DNA of 64,000 bases from Methanobrevibacter_A acididurans (GCF_046197875.1 NZ_CP166991.1:124001-188000); one strand, 5' to 3'; numbered from the stretch's first letter, positions 54,460 through 63,701 are shown. The notes: generated by a model not told the origin, from the letters alone. Numbers and translations: made by a program.

Positions 54460-54912
54460 TTAGACAATTTCTGTATCATCTATTTTTGATAGTACTGTTT
54501 CAACATACATTGGACCCATATCATTTTTATCTTTCCAAGTGGTTACTAGTATATCTACTCCATGGATTGCGAATAATTTCATTTCAACATCAGCACCTAA
54601 TGCTTCATAATCCTTTTTCATACGATTTAATCCATTAGTATCAGTTCCAGTTGAAATTTCTACTTCAGATCTTATGTGTTGATCTGCAGTTACTATGAAT
54701 TCATTTGCTTTTTCTGAATTTAAATCAATTTCTTCACCATCGAAGAATTTCATTATTCCATCTAATTTTTCTGGCATTGTTTTATATGAATCTCTTAGTG
54801 TGGATTTTCCTCTAACTATTAATAAATCATCACTAACAAATGCTGCTCGTGAGCCTTGAAATGCTTTATAATAACCCATTACGTCTCCAGCAAGTACTTT
54901 TAAATCTATCAT
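54460..54912 (-). CDS. Conserved protein of unknown function between cofG and mptA
   Basis: 150 residues, soluble, acidic, with no cysteine and no membrane helix: YKAFQGSRAAFVSDDLLIVRGKS, then EFIVTADQHIRSEVEISTGTDTNG. I do not recognise the family with confidence and assign no function. The end, VETVLSKIDDTEIV, is acidic. It sits 36 bases upstream of cofG and 185 bases downstream of mptA on the same strand, so linkage to cofactor synthesis is possible by context only. AAGTGA precedes the ATG. Confidence 0.75.
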   Translation of the reverse strand: MIDLKVLAGDVMGYYKAFQGSRAAFVSDDLLIVRGKSTLRDSYKTMPEKLDGIMKFFDGEEIDLNSEKANEFIVTADQHIRSEVEISTGTDTNGLNRMKKDYEALGADVEMKLFAIHGVDILVTTWKDKNDMGPMYVETVLSKIDDTEIV

Positions 54913-55035
54913 AATTTTTCACTTCTAAATCATTTTATTATATTTATATAGTTTTTATAATATTATAAAGAAAAAGGTTTTATTATATATTTTTTGGTTT
55001 TGTTTAAAATTTTTAAAAAAAAGTTTTAAAAAAAA

Positions 55036-55073
55036 TGGAGTACATTTATTAGTAGTAATGTGTTTGTACTCCA
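55036..55073 (-). terminator. Rho-independent-like hairpin after mptA
   Basis: On the minus strand TGGAGTAC pairs with GTACTCCA around a 22-base loop and is followed directly by eight T. It lies 25 bases after the mptA stop, so it is a convincing end for that transcript. Confidence 0.6.
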
Positions 55074-55097
55074 CGTTTTTAATATTTTATTATTTTT

Positions 55098-56036
55098 TTA
55101 GAAGTTTAATTCTTCTTTTAATTCACCCATAGTTGCAATTCTTTCTGCAAAAGCATTGTGTCTATGGATACTTTCTTGATTGACTTGTCTTGCAGTTATT
55201 AATGTATCGTCATCTAAATATGAGAATTTTTGTAAGATTTGTTCAATCATGTTTCTTACTACATCTTCAACAAAGACTGGTTTTTCATGTGCATTCATTA
55301 CAACTGCATTTTCATCAGGACGTTTTAAGAGTTCACAGACTGGGGAACTCATTGAATTTTCAATGAGGTTTATAATTTCTTCTCCTTTAACCGTTTGGTT
55401 TTCTGGAACTTCTATTAATACGGTTCCTACTCCTCTTTGGTTGTGTGATGCGAATGTTACGGTATCTAAAACTTTTTGTGTGGTTTCTTCATCTAAGAAT
55501 TCTAATAGTTTTATTTTATCTGCTTCCATTACAGATTCTTGTGCACAAGGGCAAACTGTCATTCCAACTACTTCAGCACCTATACTTTTTCGTATTGTGA
55601 TTTTACCGTCTTTGGATCGTGTTCCTACAGCTTTTGCTATAAGTTTTGTCATTTCTTGTGTTGGTTTTTCTGTTACTGGAGATTTACGCATCATCATGTA
55701 ATCGCTTATCATTCTTACTTCTGCTCTTGTAGAGTAAGTATGTTTTTCAAGCATTTTACTAACTGTTTCTGCACAAATTGATTCTACTTCGAAATTACTT
55801 GTTTCAATGACTTCTTCCATAACTTCACTAATTGCTTCAGGATTTCTTGACATATGAATTCCTTTTTGATCATTTGGGAGATCAACGAAAGCATCAAATG
55901 TTGGTAATAATATTATTGGTCTTTTTTTACCTCTATCTAATTTTAAAAGTTTTTTTACACCTGTAACTCCTACTCGACTTAATTCTATAGGAATTCTAGG
56001 TGTGTCATCTTGAGTGTCTGGGAAACAAACTACCAA
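55098..56036 (-). CDS. mptA: GTP cyclohydrolase MptA (type IV, Fe2+-dependent)
   Basis: MptA opens GTP to 7,8-dihydroneopterin 2',3'-cyclic phosphate, the first step toward methanopterin. 312 residues. The family glutamate and cysteine ligands are seen in the MTVCPCAQESVMEADK segment (CPC, near 157-160) and in SICAETVSKMLEKHTYSTRAEV; the histidine ligand is in TFASHNQRG. The TTG start is fixed by GAGGTG seven to eight bases upstream. Its product supplies the one-carbon carrier used by Ftr. Confidence 0.95.
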   Translation of the reverse strand: MVVCFPDTQDDTPRIPIELSRVGVTGVKKLLKLDRGKKRPIILLPTFDAFVDLPNDQKGIHMSRNPEAISEVMEEVIETSNFEVESICAETVSKMLEKHTYSTRAEVRMISDYMMMRKSPVTEKPTQEMTKLIAKAVGTRSKDGKITIRKSIGAEVVGMTVCPCAQESVMEADKIKLLEFLDEETTQKVLDTVTFASHNQRGVGTVLIEVPENQTVKGEEIINLIENSMSSPVCELLKRPDENAVVMNAHEKPVFVEDVVRNMIEQILQKFSYLDDDTLITARQVNQESIHRHNAFAERIATMGELKEELNF

Positions 56037-56336
56037 ATTCTACACCTCTAATTTTATGTAAAATAATCTTTTCTAAGTGATATTGTATCATATAGATTTT
56101 TTTTTAAAGATTATTTTAATTTTTTTTTTATTTACTTAATTGGTATTCTTTTATTTATCTATATTTTTTTATGGTTTGTTTAGATTCTAATTAAATAAAT
56201 ATAAATAATAACTAAAAGTTTTTTAAATTTCTAATTATTATTTATATCAGTTTAAAAAAAAATCAGTTAGATAATTCAATGGTGATTTATATTAAATAAT
56301 ATTCTCTATGCATTGAATTATTTTTTTTGATTCTTT

Positions 56337-56816
56337 TTATAATATGTTAGCTGAACCCATATCTTCTTTTACAACATTTAACACTGTTTGTGTGTATGTT
56401 CTTTCAATACCTGGTTCTTTTAACATTTCTTTAATGAAATGATCTAATTCAGATGTGTCTCGGAATTTTGCAATTAAAAATGCATCGTATTCGCCAGTAA
56501 CATCATAGATAGCAACTACGTTTTTGTTGAATGCTGTTTTGTTTTCCCAATTTTCTAATTTTCCACCTTTAACTTTAACTCCTACAATGCTGGTTAAGGT
56601 GAAACCAAGTTTATCATGTCTTAAGATTGGTGCAAATTTACTTATAACACCAGTTTTAACCATTTTATCTATACGGTTATGTACGGTACCTACAGATATT
56701 CCTAAATCACGGGATATTTGTCTGTATGATATTCTTACATCGTCGTTTATTATTTTTAATATTCTTACATCGGTGTCATCTAATTTAACAATTTCATCGT
56801 TAACATCACTTACCAT
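56337..56816 (-). CDS. Lrp/AsnC family transcriptional regulator
   Basis: 159 residues: a winged helix-turn-helix near the N-terminus (LDDTDVRILKIINDDVRISYRQISRDLGISVGTVHNRIDKM), then a RAM/ACT-like ligand and dimer domain (about 75-150). Lrp proteins bind DNA as octamers and often respond to amino acids. The target is unknown; archaeal members often control themselves or amino-acid genes. It has a long upstream spacer of about 650 bases, which may hold its own operator. GAGGCT precedes the ATG. Confidence 0.92.
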   Translation of the reverse strand: MVSDVNDEIVKLDDTDVRILKIINDDVRISYRQISRDLGISVGTVHNRIDKMVKTGVISKFAPILRHDKLGFTLTSIVGVKVKGGKLENWENKTAFNKNVVAIYDVTGEYDAFLIAKFRDTSELDHFIKEMLKEPGIERTYTQTVLNVVKEDMGSANIL

Positions 56817-57464
56817 TTTTACAGCCTCTCGTTTTTTTATGTAATAAATTTATATTAAATTTAATGTTCTATAAATTTTGTTCAAGAAAAATTTAAAACA
56901 TTTGTTTAATTTTATTATTTTATAATTAGTATTAATGTTTTATAAAACTTTTTATTTTGAGTTTTTTTCAAGTTTTTTTATTAAGTTTTCCTTGTTTTAT
57001 TAAGTTTTTAGATTGTTGTTTCTTAATATTTTTATATTTTAAATATTATTTTTTTGTTTTTTTTTAGTTTGGATTGTTTTTAATTAGTGTTGTGGTGTTT
57101 TAAATTGTTTGGATTCTTTTTGTAATTTTTTTAATTTATTTTGAAAAAATAGGTTATTTTTATGTTTTTTTCATAGAATTTAATAGTTTATTATAATTTT
57201 ATAAGTTTTTATTATTAATCTATTAAATTTTTTTTAGTTTGTTCTTTAATATAAAAACTTTTATTTTGCTTTAAAAGAATTTTTTCACTCTTAAATCATA
57301 ATATTGAATAAAACATATTAAATTTGCTTAAAAATTGGAAAAATAAAGATTTTTGAATAATTTTTTTTGGTTTGAATTAATTTAATAATTTTATATTTAT
57401 CTTATTAACTAATATCAAAAAAGAAGAATAAATTATATAATTAATAATAATTTAAAATTTTTTT
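56817..57464. other. 648-bp AT-rich spacer
   Basis: Upstream of the Lrp gene and downstream of trm1, all on the minus strand. It is T-rich on the plus strand over long stretches, with no ORF, tRNA or repeat I can support. It must hold the Lrp promoter. Confidence 0.5.
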
Positions 57465-58658
57465 TTATTCTTTTAAAAGTTCTAAAATAATATTTTTAAT
57501 ATCTTCAATACTTGCATCAGTTCGAATTCCTAAAGGTGAAAAATGTGTTCTAACTGCAATATAACCATTATTTTTAAGAGTGTCTAATATTTTATCTAAT
57601 TTCGGAGCACTAACCTTAAGATTCCTACAGATTACATGTATATCATAAAATCCAACAGGAGTTTCAGCTTCACTATAACAAGTATTTAAAAGTTTTAAAA
57701 CATCATCTTTAGTATTTAACTCTTTATCATCACTAATACTTATCATTTCTTGAATAAATTCCTTATTTTGTATTTCACCTAACCACATTGGTCCTGCAAT
57801 AGTTAATTTCCCTCCACAAATAGGACAATTTTCAGGAATATTACTAGCTAAACCATAAATAGGTTCATGATGTAGGCAATTTTTACAATGAGCCATATAT
57901 CCAATATTCTTTAAGGATTCATCAGTAGCACGTGAACCCTTTTTAATATATAAATACATTCTCATATAATGCTCACTACTATGTGACATTAAAACAGTGA
58001 TATACTTTTTATACTTAGCTAAAGTAAGAGCTGCAAAACCTGCAAGAATACGTATACCATTCTCATGACAATATTCACTTTTAAATGGTTTAGCATTATA
58101 CTTACGTATACAAGGTTCTTTATAAGTACCACAAAGTGCACTAGTATCAGTTGCAGTTAAACATAATAAACTGTTACGTTTAATACTATATCCTGCAGAA
58201 TCAACAAAATAAGAAGGTGTACCAAAAGGATCAATATCAATAATATCAAATTCTCCCCTATGATTACGTAACATTACACTAGCTTCTTTTTGATAAATAT
58301 TAATATCCACATTATTCAGATCGGCATTGATTTTAGTGAATTCATTAGCTAAACTACTAATATCGTTAACACTAACATCTCCAATATTATCTATCTCTTT
58401 TTTGTAACGAACACCACGTATTCCACTTCCACCGAACACGTCACAAATATCCACATTATGATTTAAGATTTTCTGGAAAGCTTGAATAGCTAAAATTGAA
58501 GTATCTCGATTAAACTCCATACGAGGATTATAGAATACAGGAGCATCTGATGATACCTTATCGAATTCTGGAAATTCAATTTTAACTAAACCTTCATTTA
58601 TAATTTTTAAATCATCTTCACTATATTCTAATTCTTTTTCTTCTAAATTTTCAACCAT
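57465..58658 (-). CDS. trm1: tRNA (guanine26-N2)-dimethyltransferase Trm1
   Basis: 397 residues. Trm1 makes N2,N2-dimethylguanosine at tRNA position 26. The SAM loop is DVFGGSGIRGVRYKKEI, the catalytic DPFG is in IIDIDPFGTPSYFVDSA, and TATDTSALCG follows. A C-terminal zinc-binding module uses CKNC and CPIC (AHCKNCLHHEP...NCPICGGKL). Three ATG or GTG codons stand close together at 58667-58658; GTGAT upstream favours the ATG at 58658. It has its own promoter region, divergent from the aminotransferase gene. Confidence 0.95.
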   Translation of the reverse strand: MVENLEEKELEYSEDDLKIINEGLVKIEFPEFDKVSSDAPVFYNPRMEFNRDTSILAIQAFQKILNHNVDICDVFGGSGIRGVRYKKEIDNIGDVSVNDISSLANEFTKINADLNNVDINIYQKEASVMLRNHRGEFDIIDIDPFGTPSYFVDSAGYSIKRNSLLCLTATDTSALCGTYKEPCIRKYNAKPFKSEYCHENGIRILAGFAALTLAKYKKYITVLMSHSSEHYMRMYLYIKKGSRATDESLKNIGYMAHCKNCLHHEPIYGLASNIPENCPICGGKLTIAGPMWLGEIQNKEFIQEMISISDDKELNTKDDVLKLLNTCYSEAETPVGFYDIHVICRNLKVSAPKLDKILDTLKNNGYIAVRTHFSPLGIRTDASIEDIKNIILELLKE

Positions 58659-58843
58659 CATTATCACATATTAATTTAATTTTTTAAATTTTAATTCCTG
58701 AAAATATTTTTATAAAATAAAAACAAATATTAACTTAATATAATTTATTTAAGTACAAATAATTTATAACTTTTTATATAACAAAATCATAATTCTAAAA
58801 AAAAATAAATAAAATTTAAGAAAAAACTTGGAGAATAAATATT

Positions 58844-59953
58844 ATGGCAAATAATCAAATTTCTATAGCTAAACCTATAATAGGTGATGAGGAAATAAAT
58901 GCAGTAATAGATGTGATGAAATCTGGAATGATAGCTCAAGGACCTAAAGTGAAAGAATTTGAAGAAAAATTCGCAGAATATGTAGGTGCAAAATATGGAG
59001 TAGCAACAAATTCAGGAACTGCTGCTTTACATGTAGCAATGTTATCTGCAGGTTTAAAACCAGGCGATGAAGTTATCACAACACCTTTCACATTTGTAGC
59101 TACTGGAAATTCTGTATTATACACTGGAGCAAAACCAGTATTTGTTGACATAGATCCTAAAACTTACACCTTAGACCCTTCTAAAATTGAAGAAGCAATA
59201 ACAGAAAACACTAAAGCCATTTTACCAGTTCAATTATTTGGTCAATCAGCAGATATGAAACCAATATGTGACATTGCAAAAGATAATGATTTAATTGTAA
59301 TTGAAGATGCAGCACAAGCTCATGGGGCAAAATATAATGGGGATGAAAAAGTTGGAAGTATTGGAGATATGGGTTGTTTCAGTTTTTACCCCACTAAAAA
59401 CATGACCACTAGTGAAGGTGGAATGATCACTACTGATAATGAAGAATTAGCTAAAAAATCTAGAATTTATCGTGCTCATGGTAGTAGTGTTAAATATAAA
59501 CATGATGTAATCGGATACAATTTCCGTATGACTGATATAGGCGCAGCAATTGGTCTTGAACAATTAAAGAAAATCGATTCCTTTAATGAAAAAAGAATTA
59601 ATAATGCAAAATATTTAACTGAAGGATTAAAAGATTTAAAAGGCATAACAACTCCATTTGTACGTGAAGGTTCAAAACATGTATTCCATCAATACACAAT
59701 AAGAGTAAGTGCACAAAAACGTGATGAATGGGTTGAATTCTTTAATGAAAATGGAATTGGAAATGGAATACATTACCCTATACCATTATATGAACAACCA
59801 TTATATGAAAAATTAGGTTATAAACAAGACTTACCTGTAACAAAAGAAATTGCAAGTACCGTAATTTCAATACCTGTTCACCCAAGCTTAACAACACAAG
59901 ATTTAGATACAATTATTAAAGTTGTACGTGAAGGTTCACAAAAATTTGAATAA
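58844..59953 (+). CDS. DegT/DnrJ/EryC1/StrS family aminotransferase
   Basis: 369 residues of PLP-dependent sugar aminotransferase type. Lys185 in FYPTKNMTTSEGG is the Schiff-base lysine. SGTAALHVAM, TTPFTFVATGNS and EDAAQAHGA bind PLP, and YNFRMTDIGAAIGLEQL completes the site. Such enzymes aminate keto-sugars for surface glycans or amino sugars. No other glycan genes adjoin it, so the substrate is unknown. TGGAGA precedes the ATG. A hairpin with T run follows the stop. Confidence 0.9.
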   Translation: MANNQISIAKPIIGDEEINAVIDVMKSGMIAQGPKVKEFEEKFAEYVGAKYGVATNSGTAALHVAMLSAGLKPGDEVITTPFTFVATGNSVLYTGAKPVFVDIDPKTYTLDPSKIEEAITENTKAILPVQLFGQSADMKPICDIAKDNDLIVIEDAAQAHGAKYNGDEKVGSIGDMGCFSFYPTKNMTTSEGGMITTDNEELAKKSRIYRAHGSSVKYKHDVIGYNFRMTDIGAAIGLEQLKKIDSFNEKRINNAKYLTEGLKDLKGITTPFVREGSKHVFHQYTIRVSAQKRDEWVEFFNENGIGNGIHYPIPLYEQPLYEKLGYKQDLPVTKEIASTVISIPVHPSLTTQDLDTIIKVVREGSQKFE

Positions 59954-59976
59954 AAAAAAGTTTAAAGTATCTATAA

Positions 59977-60024
59977 TGGAGAAAATTCATAAAAATATAT
60001 AAATGTTAAAATCCCTTTTCTCCA
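59977..60024. terminator. Hairpin with T run between convergent genes
   Basis: TGGAGAAAA (59977-59985) pairs with TTTTCTCCA (60016-60024) around a 30-base A/T loop, then CTTTTTTT. It lies between the aminotransferase (+) and the MTH1187-like gene (-), and the T run fits the plus strand. Confidence 0.5.
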
Positions 60025-60061
60025 CTTTTTTTAATTATTATTTTTTAAAATTAAATAATTC

Positions 60062-60367
60062 TTATTCTAACATATTATTTACAGTATTAACCTTATCATT
60101 TAATCCTCTGTTGGATAAATCTCTTCTATCATCAATTTTAATAACAGTGTAGACACGATTAATACCTTGTTTAAAAACAGCTTCTTGGGCTTTACTTATT
60201 GCTTTGTATAATTCATCATAAGACTCTGCTTCTATTAAAGTACCCATACCAGTTAACTGATAATTTAGGCCAGAATCTTTAATAGATTGTACTGCAGCTG
60301 TTACGAATTCCTTACATTCAGTTCCATCATTCCCAACGGGAAGTATACAAAAATCACAAGTTATCAT
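60062..60367 (-). CDS. MTH1187/YkoF family thiamine-binding-like protein
   Basis: 101 residues of the DUF77/MTH1187 family: FCILPVGNDGTECKEFVTAAVQSIKDSG, then YQLTGMGTLIEAESYDELYKAISKAQEAVFKQGINRVYTVIKIDDRRD. Structures of relatives are ferredoxin-like tetramers, with thiamine or amino-acid ligands suggested. It is soluble and of unknown cellular role. The start ATG has a weak ribosome-binding site. The MITE described separately begins 54 bases upstream of this start. Confidence 0.88.
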   Translation of the reverse strand: MITCDFCILPVGNDGTECKEFVTAAVQSIKDSGLNYQLTGMGTLIEAESYDELYKAISKAQEAVFKQGINRVYTVIKIDDRRDLSNRGLNDKVNTVNNMLE

Positions 60368-60420
60368 AGACTATAGATATATAATTAAAAAGATATAAAC
60401 TTTTAACAATATATCTTTTA

Positions 60421-60685
60421 GGCTCTGTCAAAAACTTAGTTGATATTATTTTTTAAAAAATATTAGGAGTTATATTTTTTTCATATAATAATGTTTAAAT
60501 TTTAATTTAAGTATCGTACAATTAATATATTAGCTTAATTTTACATGTTAAGGTGAATTATTATTAATTAGTACTACAAAAACTCATAGAATTAAAAAAT
60601 CATTATTTCATTGATTTAAATTTTAACCAAAATTTTCGTACATAAAAACGAGAAAACAAATATCAACTAAGTTTTTGACAGTGCC
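60421..60685. mobile_element. 265-bp MITE with IS6-type terminal repeats and 8-bp target duplication
   Basis: The left end (60421-60446) and right end (60660-60685) are 26-bp inverted repeats with one mismatch, starting GGCTCTGTCAAAAA and GGCACTGTCAAAAA when read inward. The flanks ATCTTTTA (60413-60420 and 60686-60693) form a perfect 8-bp direct repeat. IS6 family elements have GGCNCTGT-type ends and make 8-bp duplications. The inside has no transposase ORF, so it needs an autonomous relative. Its right end is 34 bases before the tRNA thiolase gene. Confidence 0.9.
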
Positions 60686-60719
60686 ATCTTTTATAAAAAA
60701 AATATGGGAATTATTAATA

Positions 60720-61568
60720 ATGGCAGAAACACTTCAAAAAGATGAATTTAATAAAAAAATTTATAACAGGATAAATAATCTCATCACTGATTATAAATTA
60801 ATCGAAGAAAGAGATAAAATAGCTGTAGCATTATCTGGAGGGAAAGATAGTGTATTAACCCTTTATGCATTAAAAGAATTTCAAACCAAACTTGATTTTG
60901 ATTTAGTTGCAATTAGTGTTGATGAAGGTATTAAAGGTTATCGCCAAGAAGGTATTACCTCTGCAATAGATAATGCTCTAAAATTAGATGTGCCACTTAT
61001 TCAGAAGTCTTTTAATGAGGAAGAAGGTTTTAATTTAGATGATATTTATACTAACTTTAAAAGTGCATGTATACCTTGTGGAGTTTTTCGTAGAAATATT
61101 TTAAATAAAACAGCATATGATTGGGGTGCAGATAAGATTGCTACTGGCCATAATCTTGATGATGAAATTCAATCATTTTTAATGAGTTTTTCACGTGGGG
61201 ATAATGTGAAATTTTCTAAATTCGGTCCAAAATTAAATCGTATTCACCCTAAACTTGTTCCACGTATTAAACCTTTATGGAATACACCGGAAAAAGAGGT
61301 TGGGATGTGGGGTGTTCTTAATGGGATTGAAATTCATTTTGCTGAATGCCCATATAGTAATCTTTCATTAAGAGCTAAAATTAAAGAATTTCTTAATCTT
61401 GCTGAAGATGAAAATCCTGGGGTTAAAGAAAAAGTTATGGAATCTTTTAAAAAAGATTTAGATTTTGATTCACCGGTTCCTATTGTTTTAAATGAATGTG
61501 AACTTTGTGGCGAACCAACATCTGGTAAAATTTGTAAAGCTTGTGAAATTATTGATTTATTAAAATAA
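60720..61568 (+). CDS. tRNA 2-thiolation protein of the NcsA/TtcA (CTU1) type
   Basis: 282 residues with N-type PP-loop ALSGGKDSVL near 35-44 that adenylates a tRNA uridine. Two active-site cysteines are in ACIPCGVFRRN, then TGHNLDDEIQSFLMSF. A C-terminal zinc ribbon has CELCGEPTSGKICKACE, and an N-terminal zinc-binding part is missing or reduced compared with full NcsA. It probably thiolates wobble U34 or U54. The start at 60720 is preferred over a GTG or TTG further up, because that would lie inside the MITE end. The MITE sits directly upstream and may supply its promoter. Confidence 0.85.
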   Translation: MAETLQKDEFNKKIYNRINNLITDYKLIEERDKIAVALSGGKDSVLTLYALKEFQTKLDFDLVAISVDEGIKGYRQEGITSAIDNALKLDVPLIQKSFNEEEGFNLDDIYTNFKSACIPCGVFRRNILNKTAYDWGADKIATGHNLDDEIQSFLMSFSRGDNVKFSKFGPKLNRIHPKLVPRIKPLWNTPEKEVGMWGVLNGIEIHFAECPYSNLSLRAKIKEFLNLAEDENPGVKEKVMESFKKDLDFDSPVPIVLNECELCGEPTSGKICKACEIIDLLK

Positions 61569-61588
61569 ACAATAAATCCCTATTTTTT

Positions 61589-62530
61589 TTAGTTTCTCAT
61601 TATTATAAATGCCATATATATAATGAACATTGCAATAAATATTATTCCTTCTTTTCTATCTATTTCTCTGTCACCTGCAGAGAATATGTATAGTGTGAAT
61701 GTTGCAATTAACATTACAATAAGATCTATTAACATACTAGATCCAACAGTTATTGGGTGGATGAGTCCACTTAAACCTAATATGAATAGTATGTTGAATA
61801 TGTTACTTCCTACAATGTTTCCTATTGCAATATTGTTTTCACCTTTTTTTATTGCAGTTAGGCTGGTTATTAATTCTGGTAGGCTGGTTCCTATTGATAC
61901 TATTGTTAATCCTATAAGGGTTTCACTTAAACCGATACTTAATGCAATATATCTTGAACTGTCTACAACTAATTGTGCACCTATTATTATTGCCACTAAA
62001 CTTATTATGGATATTATGATACTTTTCGGTAGGGAATATTTTGCTTTTTCAACTTTTGTTGATTCTTTTGATTTTTTCGCATCTCTTACTAAATATAATA
62101 CATATAATATTATGAGTATTAAGAATATTAATCCTGTTATTCTACTTATTTGCCAGGTAAAGTATAATATTCCAGTTAATAGTAAGCTTGTGAAAATTAA
62201 AAAGACCATGTCTTTTTTAACTAATTTTAAATCAACTTTCATTGTTGCAACAAGAGCACATATACCTAATATGAATAGTATGTTGAATATGTTACTTCCT
62301 ACAATATTACTTATTGCTATTGCATTACTTCCATCTATTGCTGCTGCAACACTTACTGCTGCTTCAGGGGCACTGGTACCGAATGCTACGACTGTTAAAC
62401 CAATAATTAGTGTTGGTACTCTTAGTACATTTGCTATGCTACTTGCACCGTCTACGAAGTAATCTGCACCTTTTATTAAAAACAAGAATCCTACAATTAG
62501 TATTATTAATTGTATGATGATTTCTATCAT
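61589..62530 (-). CDS. Na+/Ca2+ exchanger family protein (CaCA, YrbG-like), copy 1
   Basis: 313 residues with ten membrane helices in two inverted halves. The alpha-repeats are clear: alpha-1 TVVAFGTSAPEAAVS with ISNIVGSNIFNI, and alpha-2 SIGTSLPELITS with GNIVGSNIFNI. The acidic E in each and both GSN asparagines are present, so it should carry ions in exchange for Na+ or H+. A second copy of the same length lies upstream. TGGAG precedes the ATG. It is convergent with the thiolase gene, with only 20 bases between stops. Confidence 0.92.
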   Translation of the reverse strand: MIEIIIQLIILIVGFLFLIKGADYFVDGASSIANVLRVPTLIIGLTVVAFGTSAPEAAVSVAAAIDGSNAIAISNIVGSNIFNILFILGICALVATMKVDLKLVKKDMVFLIFTSLLLTGILYFTWQISRITGLIFLILIILYVLYLVRDAKKSKESTKVEKAKYSLPKSIIISIISLVAIIIGAQLVVDSSRYIALSIGLSETLIGLTIVSIGTSLPELITSLTAIKKGENNIAIGNIVGSNIFNILFILGLSGLIHPITVGSSMLIDLIVMLIATFTLYIFSAGDREIDRKEGIIFIAMFIIYMAFIIMRN

Positions 62531-62677
62531 TTGATAAACTCCATTTTTGGAATATAAAAAAAATTCATATGATTAATATAAATTTTTTTAGAAAAACACG
62601 TTTGTTCTATATTTTTCCTGTACAATTATTAAATTTTTATAGTATATAATTTTTATCTAAAAAAAAGTAAGAAATAA

Positions 62678-62686
62678 GGGGGGGGG
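62678..62686. repeat. Nine-base G homopolymer
   Basis: An uninterrupted run of nine G in the spacer between the two exchanger genes, 20 bases after the end of copy 2. It is striking in such AT-rich DNA. Confidence 0.85.
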
Positions 62687-62706
62687 TTGTTTTAATTTTA
62701 AAATTT

Positions 62707-63648
62707 TTAGTTTCTCATTATTATAAATGCCATATAAATTATAAAGAATATGAGGAAAATTATTCCTTCTTTCTTATCTAATTTTTCATCTAAATATGAG
62801 AAAACATATAAAAGTACTGTAGCAAGTATCATTACACATAAATCAACAATCATATCATGACCAACGGTTATTGGATGGATGAATCCACTTAAACCTAATA
62901 TGAAAAGTATGTTAAATAAACAACTTCCTACAATGTTTCCTATTGCAATATTGTTTTCACCTTTTTTCACTGCAGTTAAACTGGTTATTAATTCTGGTAG
63001 GCTGGTTCCTATTGAAATTATTGTTAATCCTATAAGGGTTTCACTCATACCTAAACTTAATGCAATGAATTTAGCACTATTTACAACTAATTGTGCACCT
63101 AAAACAATAGCTATTAAACTAACTATAACAATCACAATACTTAAAATTAATGAGTATTTAGGTTTTTCAACAAATTTAGCTTCTTCTGATTTTCTAGCAT
63201 TATAAACTAAGTATACAACATAAGCTATGATTAATATTAAAAATATTAATGCAAGTAATCTGCTGATTTGCCAAGTTAAAAACACAGCACCTGTTAAAAG
63301 AATGCTTGTTAATAAAAGGAAAGGTAAGTCTTGTTTGACTAATTTAGGATCCACTTTCATTGTTGCAACAAGTGAACATAAACCAAGTATTAATAGTATG
63401 TTGAATATGTTACTTCCTACTACATTACTTATTGCTATTGCATTACTTCCACTTAATGCTGCTGCAACACTTACTGCTGCTTCAGGGGCACTGGTACCGA
63501 ATGCTACGACTGTTAATCCAATAATTAGTGTTGGTATTTTCAGTACGTTCGCTATGCTACTTGCACCGTCTACGAAGTAATCTGCACCTTTTATTAAAAA
63601 TAGGAATCCTACAATTAGTAAGATTATTTGTATTATCATTTCTATCAT
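62707..63648 (-). CDS. Na+/Ca2+ exchanger family protein (CaCA, YrbG-like), copy 2
   Basis: 313 residues, closely similar to copy 1 along the whole length, including identical first and last segments (FLFLIKGADYFVDGASSIAN, IIYMAFIIMRN). Alpha-1 TVVAFGTSAPEAAVS/ISNVVGSNIFNI is intact. In alpha-2 the second motif reads GNIVGSCLFNI, so the asparagine found in copy 1 and in most CaCA proteins is cysteine. This may change ion choice or make the protein regulatory. The upstream GGAG and surrounding bases are also shared, which indicates tandem duplication. Confidence 0.9.
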   Translation of the reverse strand: MIEMIIQIILLIVGFLFLIKGADYFVDGASSIANVLKIPTLIIGLTVVAFGTSAPEAAVSVAAALSGSNAIAISNVVGSNIFNILLILGLCSLVATMKVDPKLVKQDLPFLLLTSILLTGAVFLTWQISRLLALIFLILIIAYVVYLVYNARKSEEAKFVEKPKYSLILSIVIVIVSLIAIVLGAQLVVNSAKFIALSLGMSETLIGLTIISIGTSLPELITSLTAVKKGENNIAIGNIVGSCLFNILFILGLSGFIHPITVGHDMIVDLCVMILATVLLYVFSYLDEKLDKKEGIIFLIFFIIYMAFIIMRN

Positions 63649-63701
63649 TATTGATAAACTCCATTAAGGGTTATGTTTAAGAGATAAAAGAAAATAGGGT
63701 T

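Noticed and set aside
60721..61568. GTG/TTG starts upstream of 60720 for the thiolase
   Set aside because: They lie in or at the MITE end and would add residues coded by the inserted element.
61623..63580. Plus-strand frames opposite the exchanger genes
   Set aside because: They mirror the codon bias of the two real genes and have no family match.
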